Shown piece by piece: positions 12,760 to 23,251 of a DNA stretch of 64,000 bases. The stretch lies in NCBI GenBank assembly GCA_025617745.1, contig CM046873.1, positions 26,673,410 through 26,737,409 of the forward strand, written 5' to 3'. How positions within the stretch are numbered: the first letter of the stretch is position 1; each line of letters starts with the position of its first letter. The stretch is from Heliocidaris erythrogramma (taxonomy: Eukaryota > Echinodermata > Echinoidea > Camarodonta > Echinometridae). The notes beneath the pieces were generated by a model. It did no database searches, was not told the DNA's origin, and was given only the letters and a program-made list of their open reading frames with translations. The position numbers and the translations under genes were made by a program.

Positions 12760-13159
12760 ACACTGATTTCACATACAACTGTATAATGACAACTACGTAT
12801 GACCAGTCACCTTTGACCTGCGTGAATAAAAATCTAATCAGTTTGTCTTATTATGGAGATGCATACTACATGTAGTTCAAAGTTTGAAGTTAATGGATCA
12901 AGTGGTTCATATCATGTTAAGGCTAAAACCTGCAATTTCAATGGTTAACTTTAGCTTTTAGATTTAGGGTAAGACCATATACATGTAGGATTCAGTCTAA
13001 ATGTTACTATTTGGGTAGGACTAGGGTTCAACTGGGTTAGGTTGTAGGTTCCTAAAAAAACAACTTTGAGGTGGAAGCTCCTCTATGGTCTTACAACGCA
13101 ATTTAACATAATGATGTATTGTAGAACAAAAGGGCTGTTGAGCAATAGAACAAACTAGA
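12760..13159. other. Diverged repeat tail between two related elements
   Basis: Holds one more diverged unit with ACCTTTGACCTGCGTGAAT and AAAATCTAATCAG, then unique AT-rich sequence. No exon is seen. It may be the remnant of a third element of the same family. Confidence 0.45.
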
Positions 13160-14115
13160 TTTATGCCTCCGCCATCACCAGATTGGAAATGTATGGAATA
13201 TATGTACACTTTAAAAAGGATTGGTCCAACAAAATTACAAATCTTTTCACTTAAAAAGCACAGGAGACAGAAACTTTATTTCAAATCATTTTCATCCCGT
13301 ACAAATATAAAACTTACCATTGATGACTTACAATCATCAAATATATCAAGGAAATAGATATCTTATAGCAAATAGACCACTGTCCCCTTGAAATTTCTAA
13401 AATTGGTAGGCCTATAGGTAGACTCCATACATCACGAACCATTTTTATGTATATAATGACCTCTATGACTTTTGAACTTTGACCTTGAGACCCTAAAATC
13501 TAATCCGTTCATCGTCCCTCACATATGCATACATGGGCCAAGTTAGAGGTTGATCCGTCAAACAATTCTGAAGTTATTGCGAGAACGAACCATTTTTATG
13601 TACATAATTACAATGTACCTACGTGACCTTTGACCTTGAGACCTTAAAATCTAATCAGTTCATCGTCCCTCACATATGCATACATGGGCCAAGTTTGAAG
13701 CTGATCCGTCAAAAAGTTCTGAAGTTATTGCGAGAACGAACCATTTTTATGTACATAATGACCTCTGTGACCTTTGACCTTTGACCTTGAGACCCTAAAA
13801 TCTAATCAGTTCATCGTCCCTCACATATACATACATGGGCCAAGTTAGAAGCTGATCTGTCAAACAGTTCTGAAGTTATTGCGAGAACGAACCATTTTTA
13901 TGTACATAATTACCTATGTGACCTTTGACCTTTGACTTGAGACCCCAAAATCAAATCGGTTCATCGTCCCTCCCATATGCATACAAGGGCCAAGTTACAA
14001 AGTGATAAAAAAACAGTTTTTAAGTTATCGCGAGAACGAAAAGGGGACGGACGGACGGACAGACAACCCGGAAACATGATTCCGGCTACCACCTACGGTG
14101 GGCGGAGGCATAAAA
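13160..14115. mobile_element. Inverted-repeat element with internal tandem array (copy B)
   Basis: Ends are TTATGCCTCCGCC (13160) and GGCGGAGGCATAA (to about 14113), a perfect inverted pair. The right part is a tandem array of about 145-bp units, each with CTAATC(A/C)GTTCATCGTCCC, CATACATGGGCCAAGTT, CTGAAGTTATTGCGAGAACG and TGACCTTTGACCTTGAGACC. Immediately before the right end lies GGACGGACGGACGGACAGAC. No protein is encoded. It sits in the intron between the 2A exon and the Death exon. Confidence 0.88.
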
Positions 14116-14187
14116 ATAGACAAGTAACGCTATGTTTAAATACCAAGCAATTATAACACCCTTTCTAACATGAATGACACTACTCAC

Positions 14188-14351
14188 GAGTGTTTTCGTT
14201 TAGGACCTGGATTGCTCTCCACATCCCCACACCTTAGAAGGAGGAGTTCCATGGTGTCAGGTTTTGTAATATCTGCAATGACTTCATTATCAAGCCGGGA
14301 GTCCATAGATGCTTCACCGTGTGTCGATTTCTGGAACTTTTGGCCTTGTAC
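14188..14351 (-). CDS. NLR-type gene, exon encoding a 2A-like recoding peptide
   Basis: Acceptor TTTATAACAG precedes 14351 and donor GTGAGT follows 14188. Length 164 nt gives phase 0 in and phase 2 out, matching the exon that ends at 14715 and the Death exon that starts at 11610. The translation ends MELLLLRCGDVESNPGP then KRKH. GDVESNPGP fits the D(V/I)ExNPGP consensus of 2A peptides, at which ribosomes skip the Gly-Pro bond and release the upstream product. The ATG of MELLLL has a strong start context (ACCATGG), so an alternative initiation there is possible. 2A-like sequences near the N-terminus of sea urchin NLR proteins are described in the literature. Activity here is inferred, not shown. 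Confidence 0.85.
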
Positions 14352-14714
14352 CTGTTATAAACATGATAAAGAGAGTGACCATGCAGGAAGACCACATAGT
14401 TGTTTACTGTTTCAATATGTTATTAGCATGTCAAAGTATTTCTTGCTTTAACATGCAATTTAAATATCAAACCATGTTTACAATTCAACGATCCCCAAAC
14501 ACAAAAAAAGTGAAATCTTTTTGCATCATCCTAAAATCTAAAGTGTGTACCTCTTGTCATGGATCAAACTATCCAGGGGCAAAACAATTTGTCTGGATAT
14601 TGCACTGGACTTGTTGATAACAATTTATATAAAAACAATTACAGATATCTATAAGTCAATAGTAACCACAGAAGAAAATACATTGAACCAAACAAAAGAA
14701 GAAAAAATCTTTAC
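14352..14714. other. Short NLR intron
   Basis: Bounded by a GTAAAG donor and a TTTATAACAG acceptor on the minus strand. It is AT-rich with no further feature seen. Confidence 0.6.
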
Positions 14715-15333
14715 ATTTTCCACGAGTGTCTTGAAATCAGGGTCTGTGCCACTTTTGTTGATGTTGGTAGGCTTATTTGGTGAAGGGCGGGTAGAATCAT
14801 GTCTGGAACCCTTTCCTACAGAAATTCTGGGCGAGTTGGAGGGAGAAGCAGGATCAAGGTATCCTTGTTTGTGGTCACTTGTGACGTCACATGATGAGCT
14901 GACATCCGTAGGCTGTACCGTATGGCTATCATTTTGAGGAGCAGCGGTATGTTTGCACCCTTCTGAATCAGGTTGGCTGCGAGGCGTTGAACCACTCTGC
15001 CCTGTCTCACACTTTGAACTTCCTTCATCAGATGCTGCACATGTTGCCTTGGTCTCTCCATTTCTCAGTCCCTTACTAGCTGCTCCACTACCGTCATCAC
15101 CAGAGAACTTTGCTTCCCCACTGAAGTTGGATTGAGAACCCGAGTTGGCATTATCAGTAGAGTTGGAATCACCAGAACTACTGCCTTTGGTCTCACATGT
15201 CTCAGCATTGGAAGAAGTTTTATGTATCACATGGACAAGTTCAATATCAGATGGTTCCTGCTGCCAATGTACGAACCTGCCGATCCGAACACGCCACTCA
15301 CCAGTTGATATCGGCATGATGATATCCCTTCAC
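14715..15333 (-). CDS. NLR-type gene, first coding exon, Ser-rich N-terminus
   Basis: Acceptor CTTATTGCTTACAG lies above 15333, then 16 nt of 5' UTR and the start codon at 15317. 201 codons run to a GTAAAG donor after 14715 (phase 0, matching the 2A exon). The protein begins MPISTGEWRVRIGRFVHW and continues as a low-complexity region rich in Ser, Gly, Asn, Thr and Asp with little predicted structure. No signal peptide or membrane segment is evident. With the next exon it forms a roughly 250-residue product upstream of the 2A site. The family is not recognised; the WRxRIGxF start is the only distinctive motif. Upstream non-coding exons are expected, because 15333 is a splice acceptor. Confidence 0.75.
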
Positions 15334-16150
15334 CTGTAAGCAATAAGAGAGAAAAGGAAGACAGATTTTTTTTGTAATATAACAATTAAGATAAACGTCG
15401 TTCTTTTTTATGTATAACCACAGAGAGCTAATGTAATAAAGGAAAGATAAAATGAAGGAAAGGAAAATGGATAACAGGGAGACATAGGGAAGGCTCTAGC
15501 AATTGAATATATTCTGATGGTGTATGATGTATGTAGTATAAAAGTCTAGGAGAAGGAATAATGATTGACCAGTTTAGCATTCACGAGAAATTTTTTTTAA
15601 TGCTTGCTTAAATTAAAGCTATTACTTTGACAAAGAGTGTGTTCATGTTTAAGGAAAAAGTTCAGTAGTTAACAGGCAATTCTGACGTATTTCGCTTTGG
15701 TAATGTACAGGGGACTTCAAATGTCTTTTCTTCTCAAGATAACAAAATGTACAATGTAGACCTAAACCCCTTTTCACTGTTTTTAAAATATCGGGCGAAT
15801 TCGCACGCCATTCTGTGCTAATTTATGATATGATTATACTATTCAGAGAAAAAAGAAATATTCCGTGTCTTCACAATAAGGCAATGACTAAAATTTGAGG
15901 GGTAACGTAAGGACAATTAAACATAATTGATGTACCTGCATGTTTTGGACTTTTTACTCCCTAGATGCCTTTTTTTGTATAATATTGGCAATGTGGAAAA
16001 GTGACTATATTTTCGTGCTTCAAACAGAAGTGATTTTTAGTAATAGAAACAATTAAAGACCATATATACATGATTTTAAGCTCTATTTGAACACGTTGAA
16101 TGAGCGAAATATGTGTTTGTGGAACAGATGTAATAACTACAATTTATTTA
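15334..16150. other. AT-rich stretch upstream of NLR coding region
   Basis: No exon, repeat or promoter motif could be supported. The sequence is AT-rich and appears unique within the window. Confidence 0.4.
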
Positions 16151-16152
16151 TT

Positions 16153-17008
16153 ACAGTTTACTACATTGTACTGTATGTATGCCAATGAGTAAAAACAAAG
16201 TGTAAAAGTAGCCCTTTTCTAAATTAAACACTTATCTGATAAAAGTTAATGCTAGAAAGAAGATAACAGGAATATGCTTTATTTGATACAAGGACATGTA
16301 TCTGTATTATATTGTACATGTAAGTTTGACCCAATCAACACAAAATTCATGATAATTCGTTCAGTCTGATATGTTCATATCCTTCAAAGCTGTTTCCATT
16401 CATCCTATAAATAATGGAATTGTCAGTCCTTTACTGTTGTAGTTTACATTGTACTGTATGTATGCCAATGAGTAAAAACAAAGTGTAAAAGTAGCCCTTT
16501 TCTAAATTAAACATTTATCTGATAAAAGTTAATGCTAGAAAGAAGATAACAGGAATATGCTTTATTTGATACAAGGACATGTATCTGTATTATATTGTAC
16601 ATGTAAGTTTGACCCAATCAACACAAAATTCATGATAATTCGTTCAGTCTGATATGTTCATATCCTTCAAAGCTGTTTCCATTCATCCTATAAATAATGG
16701 AATTGTCAGTCCTTTACTGTTGTAGTTTACTACATTGTACTGTATGTATGCCAATGAGTAAAAACAAAGTGTAAAAGTAGCCCTTTTCTAAATTAAACAT
16801 TTATCTGATAAAAGTTAATGCTAGAAAGAAGATAACAGGAATATGCTTTATTTGATACAAGGACATGTATCTGTATTATATTGTACATGTAAGTTTGACC
16901 CAATCAACACAAAATTCATGATAATTCGTTCAGTCTGATATGTTCATATCCTTCAAAGCTGTTTCCATTCATCCTATAAATAATGGAATTGTCAGTCCTT
17001 TACTGTTG
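16153..17008. repeat. Three tandem copies of a roughly 285-bp unit
   Basis: The landmark GCCAATGAGTAAAAACAAAG occurs at 16181, 16463 and 16750 (periods 282 and 287). Units end in CAGTCCTTTACTGTTG. They are almost identical; the second lacks a few bases near its start and the first has CACTTATC where the others have CATTTATC. Near-identity points to a recent duplication or conversion. No ORF is maintained. Confidence 0.93.
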
Positions 17009-17420
17009 GTGCAAACTGTACTTCATAATCAGCATTATGTACAGCATGATTATTCAAAAGAATTAGGAAACACATAATCTCATTTTAAGTCAGACATGGT
17101 TCTAAGATACCATTGTTAATCACATGGATACAAACTTTATACTTGAATAAAAAGATCACATAGTATAGGTTACACATGTACATGTATGTGTGGGGATATC
17201 CAATTGTCTATATAACATTATCACTTTTAATAATCAAATTAAAGATCGAAGACAAATATCTTACGAATGATGCGCTGGTAGTTACAATGTACATGTAGAT
17301 GTTCCCTTTCGTACATTAGATCTTTACCAAGGTTTCAATAATTTAACTCTAGGAGTATTTAAAATGTGTGCATGTGTGATACATATGTGAGTAGTAAACA
17401 AGTAAATAAAAATTCTGTTA
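17009..17420. other. AT-rich stretch, no gene seen
   Basis: Contains ACATGT microsatellite fragments near 17175-17190 and 17288-17300. No exon or element ends are recognised. The left limit of the Penelope-like element probably lies near 17400-17550. Confidence 0.4.
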
Positions 17421-17555
17421 AACTCAGAAGTTTTCAAATTTTCGGCCATAGGGCTTCATAAGGAAATGATACATGTATATATGTATATACATGTAGAAAA
17501 ATAAAGTTCACAACATCATATAGAATACACACACAAGAAGCATGTTTTTATAAAA

Positions 17556-17593
17556 ATTCACAAGCGCTTTCGATTTAATCTCTTCAGGTGAAT
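17556..17593 (-). ncRNA. Hammerhead ribozyme-like motif of the Penelope element
   Basis: Reading the minus strand: ATTCAC (stem I), CTGAAGA (core CUGANGA), GATTAAATC (3-bp stem II with 3-nt loop), GAA, AGCGCT (self-complementary minimal stem III), T (cleavage position), GTGAAT (stem I partner, perfectly complementary to ATTCAC). All core residues of a type I hammerhead are present. Very short stem III, thought to act as dimers, is a known trait of hammerheads in Penelope-like elements. It lies about 760 bp beyond the ORF stop. Confidence 0.8.
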
Positions 17594-18349
17594 GAGCCAT
17601 TGATAGTTTTGACATGCTTTTATATACACATATAGTACAGTATATGCAAATGGACAATGTGTGTGGTATTGTCCAGTAGTTCTTTTGACGGCTTAATAAG
17701 TCTTTGTTTAAATCTTAGACTAAGCGTTGTACGGTGAGAACTCTAAAATGTTAGGATTCTCAGAGAATCCTATAGTCCGTACAATCCAAACCTTTGTAAA
17801 GTCACACAAAGATCATCGTATAATGATTCACGAGGCCTACACATGATAATAATAAGCGAGGATGGGTATTTGTAAAACACATAATGAAATGTAGGCTTTA
17901 AGGAATAGTTTTGTTTATACAAGTATGGTACAATGATATTCTTAGGACAAGTTTGAAACATTGTCCTGTATCTGTTTTACGACGTATTGAATCTTAGTTC
18001 TAATCTCATATTAAATGATGCAAGTAGGAAGTTCTTTCTTGCCAGTTTCTTTGGAAGTCTTAATCTGTACAACTCAACAAATCATAAAGTTATATAACAA
18101 TTCTTATTAATCTGTGACCGTGGGAAAGGCAAATAAAAATGGGAGTCAGTAGAGAAAGAAAATGGAATAAACTAATATATTGACAGGTGTCGAGGATGCA
18201 GTGTCTTAAGGGAGAGGGAGAGAGATATATTGAAATACTTGTACACAAAGAGATAGAGTAGGATGGGGGGGGGGTTGTTGTTTGGAGTTTCGGGGGATAA
18301 TGGTAAATGTGGATGTGGGTGAGAAGGAGTAGTAGGAGAAGCAGTTTTC

Positions 18350-20035
18350 CTACAAAGCATTCAGAGAAGGCATAAATTTTGAAATGAAGTGTTTCTCTTT
18401 CAGACATCTTTTAATTTTGTTGTCTTCTTTCATTTTGTAAAAGGGTATTATATCGAAATTTGGTTCCTTTGAGCCCGCACAACAATCGATGTGAGCGCTC
18501 ACTTTAAGTTGTCGATATTCTTTATGGCGTATTTGTTGCCTATGCACAGTGAGTCTGTGTCGGAGTGTGTCCCCTGTTTCGCCAATATATTGTTCCCCAC
18601 AGCCATGGCAAATTAAACAATATATGAGATTCTTTGTAGTGCATGTAAATGGAAAATGTATTTGAAAAGTTTCACTTTTGTGTTTGAAGATGATATGATT
18701 AGTTTCTTTCATATACGGGCAAGTTTTGCATCTTTTGTCGGTACATTTTTTAACACCATTTTTTATATCGAGTTGTGCTTTAGGGGCTGCTCGGGTTAAC
18801 AATCGTTTTAGATTCGGGCTTTGGCGTTTACTGGATATCAAATGCACTGCTTTAAACTTTTGCTTTAATTCTCTGTCATTTGACAGGACGGTAATTGTGT
18901 CTTTTATCAGTTTGGAGATATTGGGATTATTAGGATTATGCGTGTGAATAAAAGATATAGATTCAGTATTTTCATTTTTTTGCTTGTAACATGATCTTAG
19001 TTCTTCGAGAGACAACTTTTCAGCTTTCACAATCCCATTCTGGATGATTTCCTCAGGATATTCTCTGGCTTTTAACATGTGTTTTAATTCTAATAATCGT
19101 TTCTTACGAATATCGATATCTGATACTATTGTGCAAATACGTCTTGCTAAATTGTAAGGAACATTTGTTTTACAGTGTCTTGGGTGACAAGATTTGAAGT
19201 GTAAGTACTGGTGTGTGTCTGTAATCTTATAGAATATATCTGTTTTAATTTTGTTCAAATTGTTTATAACCACTATGTCAAGAAACGCTATTTTCTCATT
19301 ACTAGTTTCAAACTTAAAAGTGATACTCGGGTGAAGCTGTTGAAGGATATCGTTGAATTGGGTTATATCTCCAAAATCTGCCTTCCAAATAATGAAACAG
19401 TCATCAAGATATCTAAGCAAATTTTCCTTTAGATAGGATGTAACTCTAGTGTTGAAGGTCTGTTCGACTTGAGCGTATAGTTTCATTTCCAGATAGCCCA
19501 TGAATAATGTGGCATATGTAGGGGCCATTTTGGTTCCCATGGCTGTTCCTCTAATTTGTAAATAAAATTCATTATCAAAGCAAAAAGAATTATTAGTCAG
19601 AATAAATTTTACAGCATCGATTATGAACTCCTTAGTAAAACGTGAATCAATAACATCCCTATGTTTTTCTAACCAAAAAGTTATGCCTTCTATTCCTGCG
19701 TCGTGAGGAATATTGGTATAAAGACTATTCACGTCATATGTGACAAGGATTGAGTTTTCATCTACTGATTCAGGTAGGTGGTTCAGAAAGTCTAAATCGT
19801 CCCTAACAAAGCTTGGAACATACTTTGTAAGGGCTTTCAATATGATATCTATGAAATTACTTAGTCTATGTGTAGGACATATTGGGCCGGCGATGATTGG
19901 TCTGGCGATGATTGGTCTCATTTTAAGTTTATCCAGCATTTTACATTGAATATAAGGAGAATGAATACTTTTTATTTCATCCTGTATATCTTTGCACTGA
20001 TGTACTTTTGGTAATCCGTATATATGTATATACAT
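18350..20035 (-). CDS. Penelope-like reverse transcriptase / GIY-YIG endonuclease
   Basis: 561 residues. YGLPKVH (6-12) is the conserved Penelope start of RT. RT motifs follow: VTYDVNSLYTNIPH (A, Asp101), GTAMGTKMAP (B, 163-172), RYLDDCFIIW (C, YLDD 209-212) and IAFLDIVV (D/E region). A Cys cluster CTDKRCKTC (431-439) precedes the GIY-YIG motif LIYCLICHGCGEQYIGETG (470-488) with downstream LRHRL (491-495). The RT copies element RNA and the endonuclease cuts the target. Family members are longer at the N-terminus, so this copy is 5'-truncated at an in-frame ATG that may not be native. A 15-bp tandem duplication doubles RPIIA (40-49). No frameshift or stop interrupts the domains. Confidence 0.93.
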   Translation of the reverse strand: MYIHIYGLPKVHQCKDIQDEIKSIHSPYIQCKMLDKLKMRPIIARPIIAGPICPTHRLSNFIDIILKALTKYVPSFVRDDLDFLNHLPESVDENSILVTYDVNSLYTNIPHDAGIEGITFWLEKHRDVIDSRFTKEFIIDAVKFILTNNSFCFDNEFYLQIRGTAMGTKMAPTYATLFMGYLEMKLYAQVEQTFNTRVTSYLKENLLRYLDDCFIIWKADFGDITQFNDILQQLHPSITFKFETSNEKIAFLDIVVINNLNKIKTDIFYKITDTHQYLHFKSCHPRHCKTNVPYNLARRICTIVSDIDIRKKRLLELKHMLKAREYPEEIIQNGIVKAEKLSLEELRSCYKQKNENTESISFIHTHNPNNPNISKLIKDTITVLSNDRELKQKFKAVHLISSKRQSPNLKRLLTRAAPKAQLDIKNGVKKCTDKRCKTCPYMKETNHIIFKHKSETFQIHFPFTCTTKNLIYCLICHGCGEQYIGETGDTLRHRLTVHRQQIRHKEYRQLKVSAHIDCCAGSKEPNFDIIPFYKMKEDNKIKRCLKEKHFISKFMPSLNAL

Positions 20036-21475
20036 GTATATATATACGCTATATATCTAAAAATTTACATACGTTGTATAGTGATCTTGAAAAGTACTAC
20101 ATGTATAAAGGTTTGCCATATTAAAGTCAATGTAGGTCAACAGTTGGACAAGCTCATTTAGAATAATGTGTCCATGTTATAATAATGTAAAGTAACATTA
20201 TTATGATAGATATAAATTTAGTGTCTCCATGATCACTTCTCCCTCTTATTATTTACAATTTCTCTCTATTCAACCTTCCATCCATTTTCTTGAGGATAAA
20301 GCTCCACTTACCTATATTCCTTTCCTTTCATCCCTATTCACCCTAAATCTTTTGTTCTGTCCCAGGCCCACTGAACCTTGCCTACAATACCAATTACTGT
20401 GGCTCACAGACCATCCAACCCTGATTGCTTATCACATGACCCATTCTATCTTTTCTCATTGGTACACATTTCTTTCAGACTTCTGATTGGTTATTTTTGT
20501 TTATGTACTTTTCAGTCAGTCAGTCAGATTAATAATAAAAATAACAACGATAATGATAATGATAAAGAGAAGGAGAGCCTTTGATGAGCTTGAAACTACA
20601 TTTCCTATGATTTCCTAATTTCTGACGGTAATCTCATCTCATATTTTGATTATGTAGTTTTCGTTTACAATTCAGAGAGCTTTGGTAGAAGGGCACCGAT
20701 AGCCATCGAAGGGCGCCATCAGACAAATTGAACATCTAGGCAATAATTGGAAGAACATGTCATTGATTGGCAGCATTTTCTTGTGTTTAAAGACGGTAAT
20801 ACACGTTTTTCTAACTTATGAATTCTATCAAGATTGGAATTTGATGTAAAACTCTAATTTCTAGATTACAGTGCAGTAATTTTAATGTGATGATGCAGGG
20901 GAGTAATAAAGTCATGAAAAAAAAATCATCCAATGTTTTGCAAGTTTAGTGCACAGATTATACTAGTTCCATGACCGTTTATCAACTACATGAATGCCCA
21001 AAAATGGTGCGTTGAACCTTGGTTATTTCTCAATATGTAACTTTAAATCAATATTATCAGCCTGACAAGTACTAAATATAATTTGTTTTACCAGTATTTA
21101 GAATTAAATTATTAGTTTGCCTCCAATGACTTATAACAAAAAATAGTATTAAGCGATAGGTATATTGGGTAAAAGGAAAGATGCATCTTTCTTGATAAAA
21201 CCTTATTTAATGTTAAAATGGTAAAAAAATAAAACACACACAAACATGCATACATTTGTAACTTCCTTTTCAGTCAAAACTGGGTAAAAATAAAAAATAA
21301 AATAAAAAAAAACAAATTGTTTTAAAGCGTAGGAGAGCTTCACCCATTCCTGGCTTCACCATTAGTGATATATAGACGATCAGCAGAATTTTAAATGATA
21401 TTGTTAAGCGTAGGGCCTACATGTATAGTGGTAGCCAGTGTAATTCTCTTATTAAACAAGGCATTAGCGATAATG
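20036..21475. other. Gene-free AT-rich stretch
   Basis: Contains a TA/TATATG microsatellite (20020-20060), a short CAGT run and AATAATAA/GATAAT-rich repeats (20515-20565), and long A/T runs near 20920 and 21295. No exon or transposon end was recognised. Confidence 0.45.
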
Positions 21476-22275
21476 TGTCTCGCCCACATGCGATAACTAG
21501 AAATATCGTGATCTCTGTTGCCATGCAACAGGTCCCCCAAGTGCATAAATCTGCATAAGTTATGCTTGCATATATCTACATGACCGTTTGGAAAGTGACG
21601 TTTACAAAGTTATGTCATAAGAGAGTCTTACGGGTAAACTATAATGTTTGACCTGAAATTACCTTTGACCTTACCATGTGACCTCTGATGGCAGCATAAC
21701 ATGCAGGTCCCCCAAGTGCTTCTAAAACCCAAGTTTGGTTGAAAAGTGAGTGATGGTTGCAAAGTTATCTGTCATAAGAGAGTCTTGCAGGTAAACTTTA
21801 ACGTATGACCTTTGACCTTATCATGTGACCTCCAACGGCACCATAACATGCAGGTCCCCTCAGTGCATCTACAACCCAAGTTTGGTTGAAAAGTGAGTGA
21901 CGGTTGCAAAGTTATCTGTCATAAGAGAGTCTTGCAGGTAAACTTTAACGTTTGACCTGAAATGACCTTTGACCTTATCATGTGACCTCCAACGGCACCA
22001 TAACATGCAGGTCCCCTCAGTGTTCCTACAACCCAAGTTTGGTTGGAAAGTGAGTGATGGTTGCAAAGTTATGTCATAAGAGAGTCTTGCAGGTAAACTT
22101 TAACGTATGACCTCAAATGACCTTTGACCTTATCATGTGACCTCCAACGGCACCATAACATGCAGGTCCCCTTAGTGCATCTACAACCCAAGTTTGGTTG
22201 AAAAGTGAGTGACGGTTGCAAAGTTATCTGTCATAACGTTTGTGACGGACGGACGGACGACATTTGGATCCCTTA
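21476..22275. mobile_element. Inverted-repeat tandem-array element, left part (interrupted)
   Basis: Starts with TGTCTCGCCCAC (21476-21487), matched by GTGGGCGAGACA at 34359-34370. Holds about four copies of a 155-bp unit with CATAACATGCAGGTCCCC, CAAGTTTGGTTG, GTTGCAAAGTTAT, CATAAGAGAGTCTTGC and TGACCTTTGACCTTA(T/C)CATGTGACC. It ends in GACGGACGGACGGAC before being split at TTA (22273-22275) by the 12-kb insertion. The remaining 30 bp of this element reappear at 34341-34370. Confidence 0.9.
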
Positions 22276-23251
22276 AGGCGGATTCACACCAAACACGACA
22301 CACGACAAACGACACGACAGCACGACATGCTACACGATAAACGGCAAAAAAACAGTGCACACCGCTCACGACATTCGCTAAAAAGTCGTGCTGGAGAGAG
22401 GGTGATGTCGTCTTTGATGATGAGAATGTCGTGATAGAATTAATTTCAAATTCATCATTATAGTCATCGAAATAATTGGGCAATTCCATAAACACGTCAA
22501 CCAGTAGGTGAAATTTTTAAAATCATCAAATTGGTCAGAATAATATATCATTCTAAAGGTAATAATATATACTGTCAGGAAATCTAGGTTTCAAATAGAC
22601 TGGACCAAGTTCAAGGTCACCAGACCCCTCTAAACCCGAGGAATAAATCAAAGCTAACTTATTACCACTGTGTTGCACAAACCAATTTCTTAGTTTAAAA
22701 AAAGAAAATAAGTTGACTGACTTCCATTACCATGATAGATGCAAACAGTATAACAGTAAGTATCCATGACAATAATTTAGAAAATATATGACTTTTTAAA
22801 TTATGCTTAATTGCTAATTGATATTACTACTACTTAGGCCATGTACGTCCAACACCAAAAAACGTCATATTTTAATGTAACAAAAAGACAAATTACCTAA
22901 TGAATGGCAAGATCTCTATGCAAAGCAAGTTTTAGACCCTCTGCATAGACAGTACATTAAATTAATCTAATTATCTCTAATTAAGAAAAAAATGTGTGGT
23001 CGGACGTACACTTTTTTTGTACGTCCGACATCAATTTTCCTGTACGTCCGACACTGCATTCAAAGTGAATTAGTTTCTGCCACATTAAAGTGCCTAAGTG
23101 CCTTGTACATGTATCACCCCTTGTCTACATCATTACAAGTGTCCACTTTCATTAATTAATTAATTAAATTGATTAATTACTTAATTCCCCAAGACAAGTT
23201 CATCCAGATCTTTATTACTGTTCAGAATGATGCTGAAAAATATTAGATTTT

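Larger units (their letters stand above)
17421..20035 (-). mobile_element. Penelope-like retroelement, 5'-truncated
   Basis: Combines a single 561-codon ORF with RT and GIY-YIG endonuclease (20035-18350) and a 3' region carrying a hammerhead-like motif (17593-17556). The 5' side stops abruptly in a TA-rich microsatellite (20020-20060), so the N-terminal part before the YGLPKVH motif and any upstream terminal repeat are missing. The exact 3' limit is uncertain. The long intact frame suggests a young copy. Confidence 0.88.
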
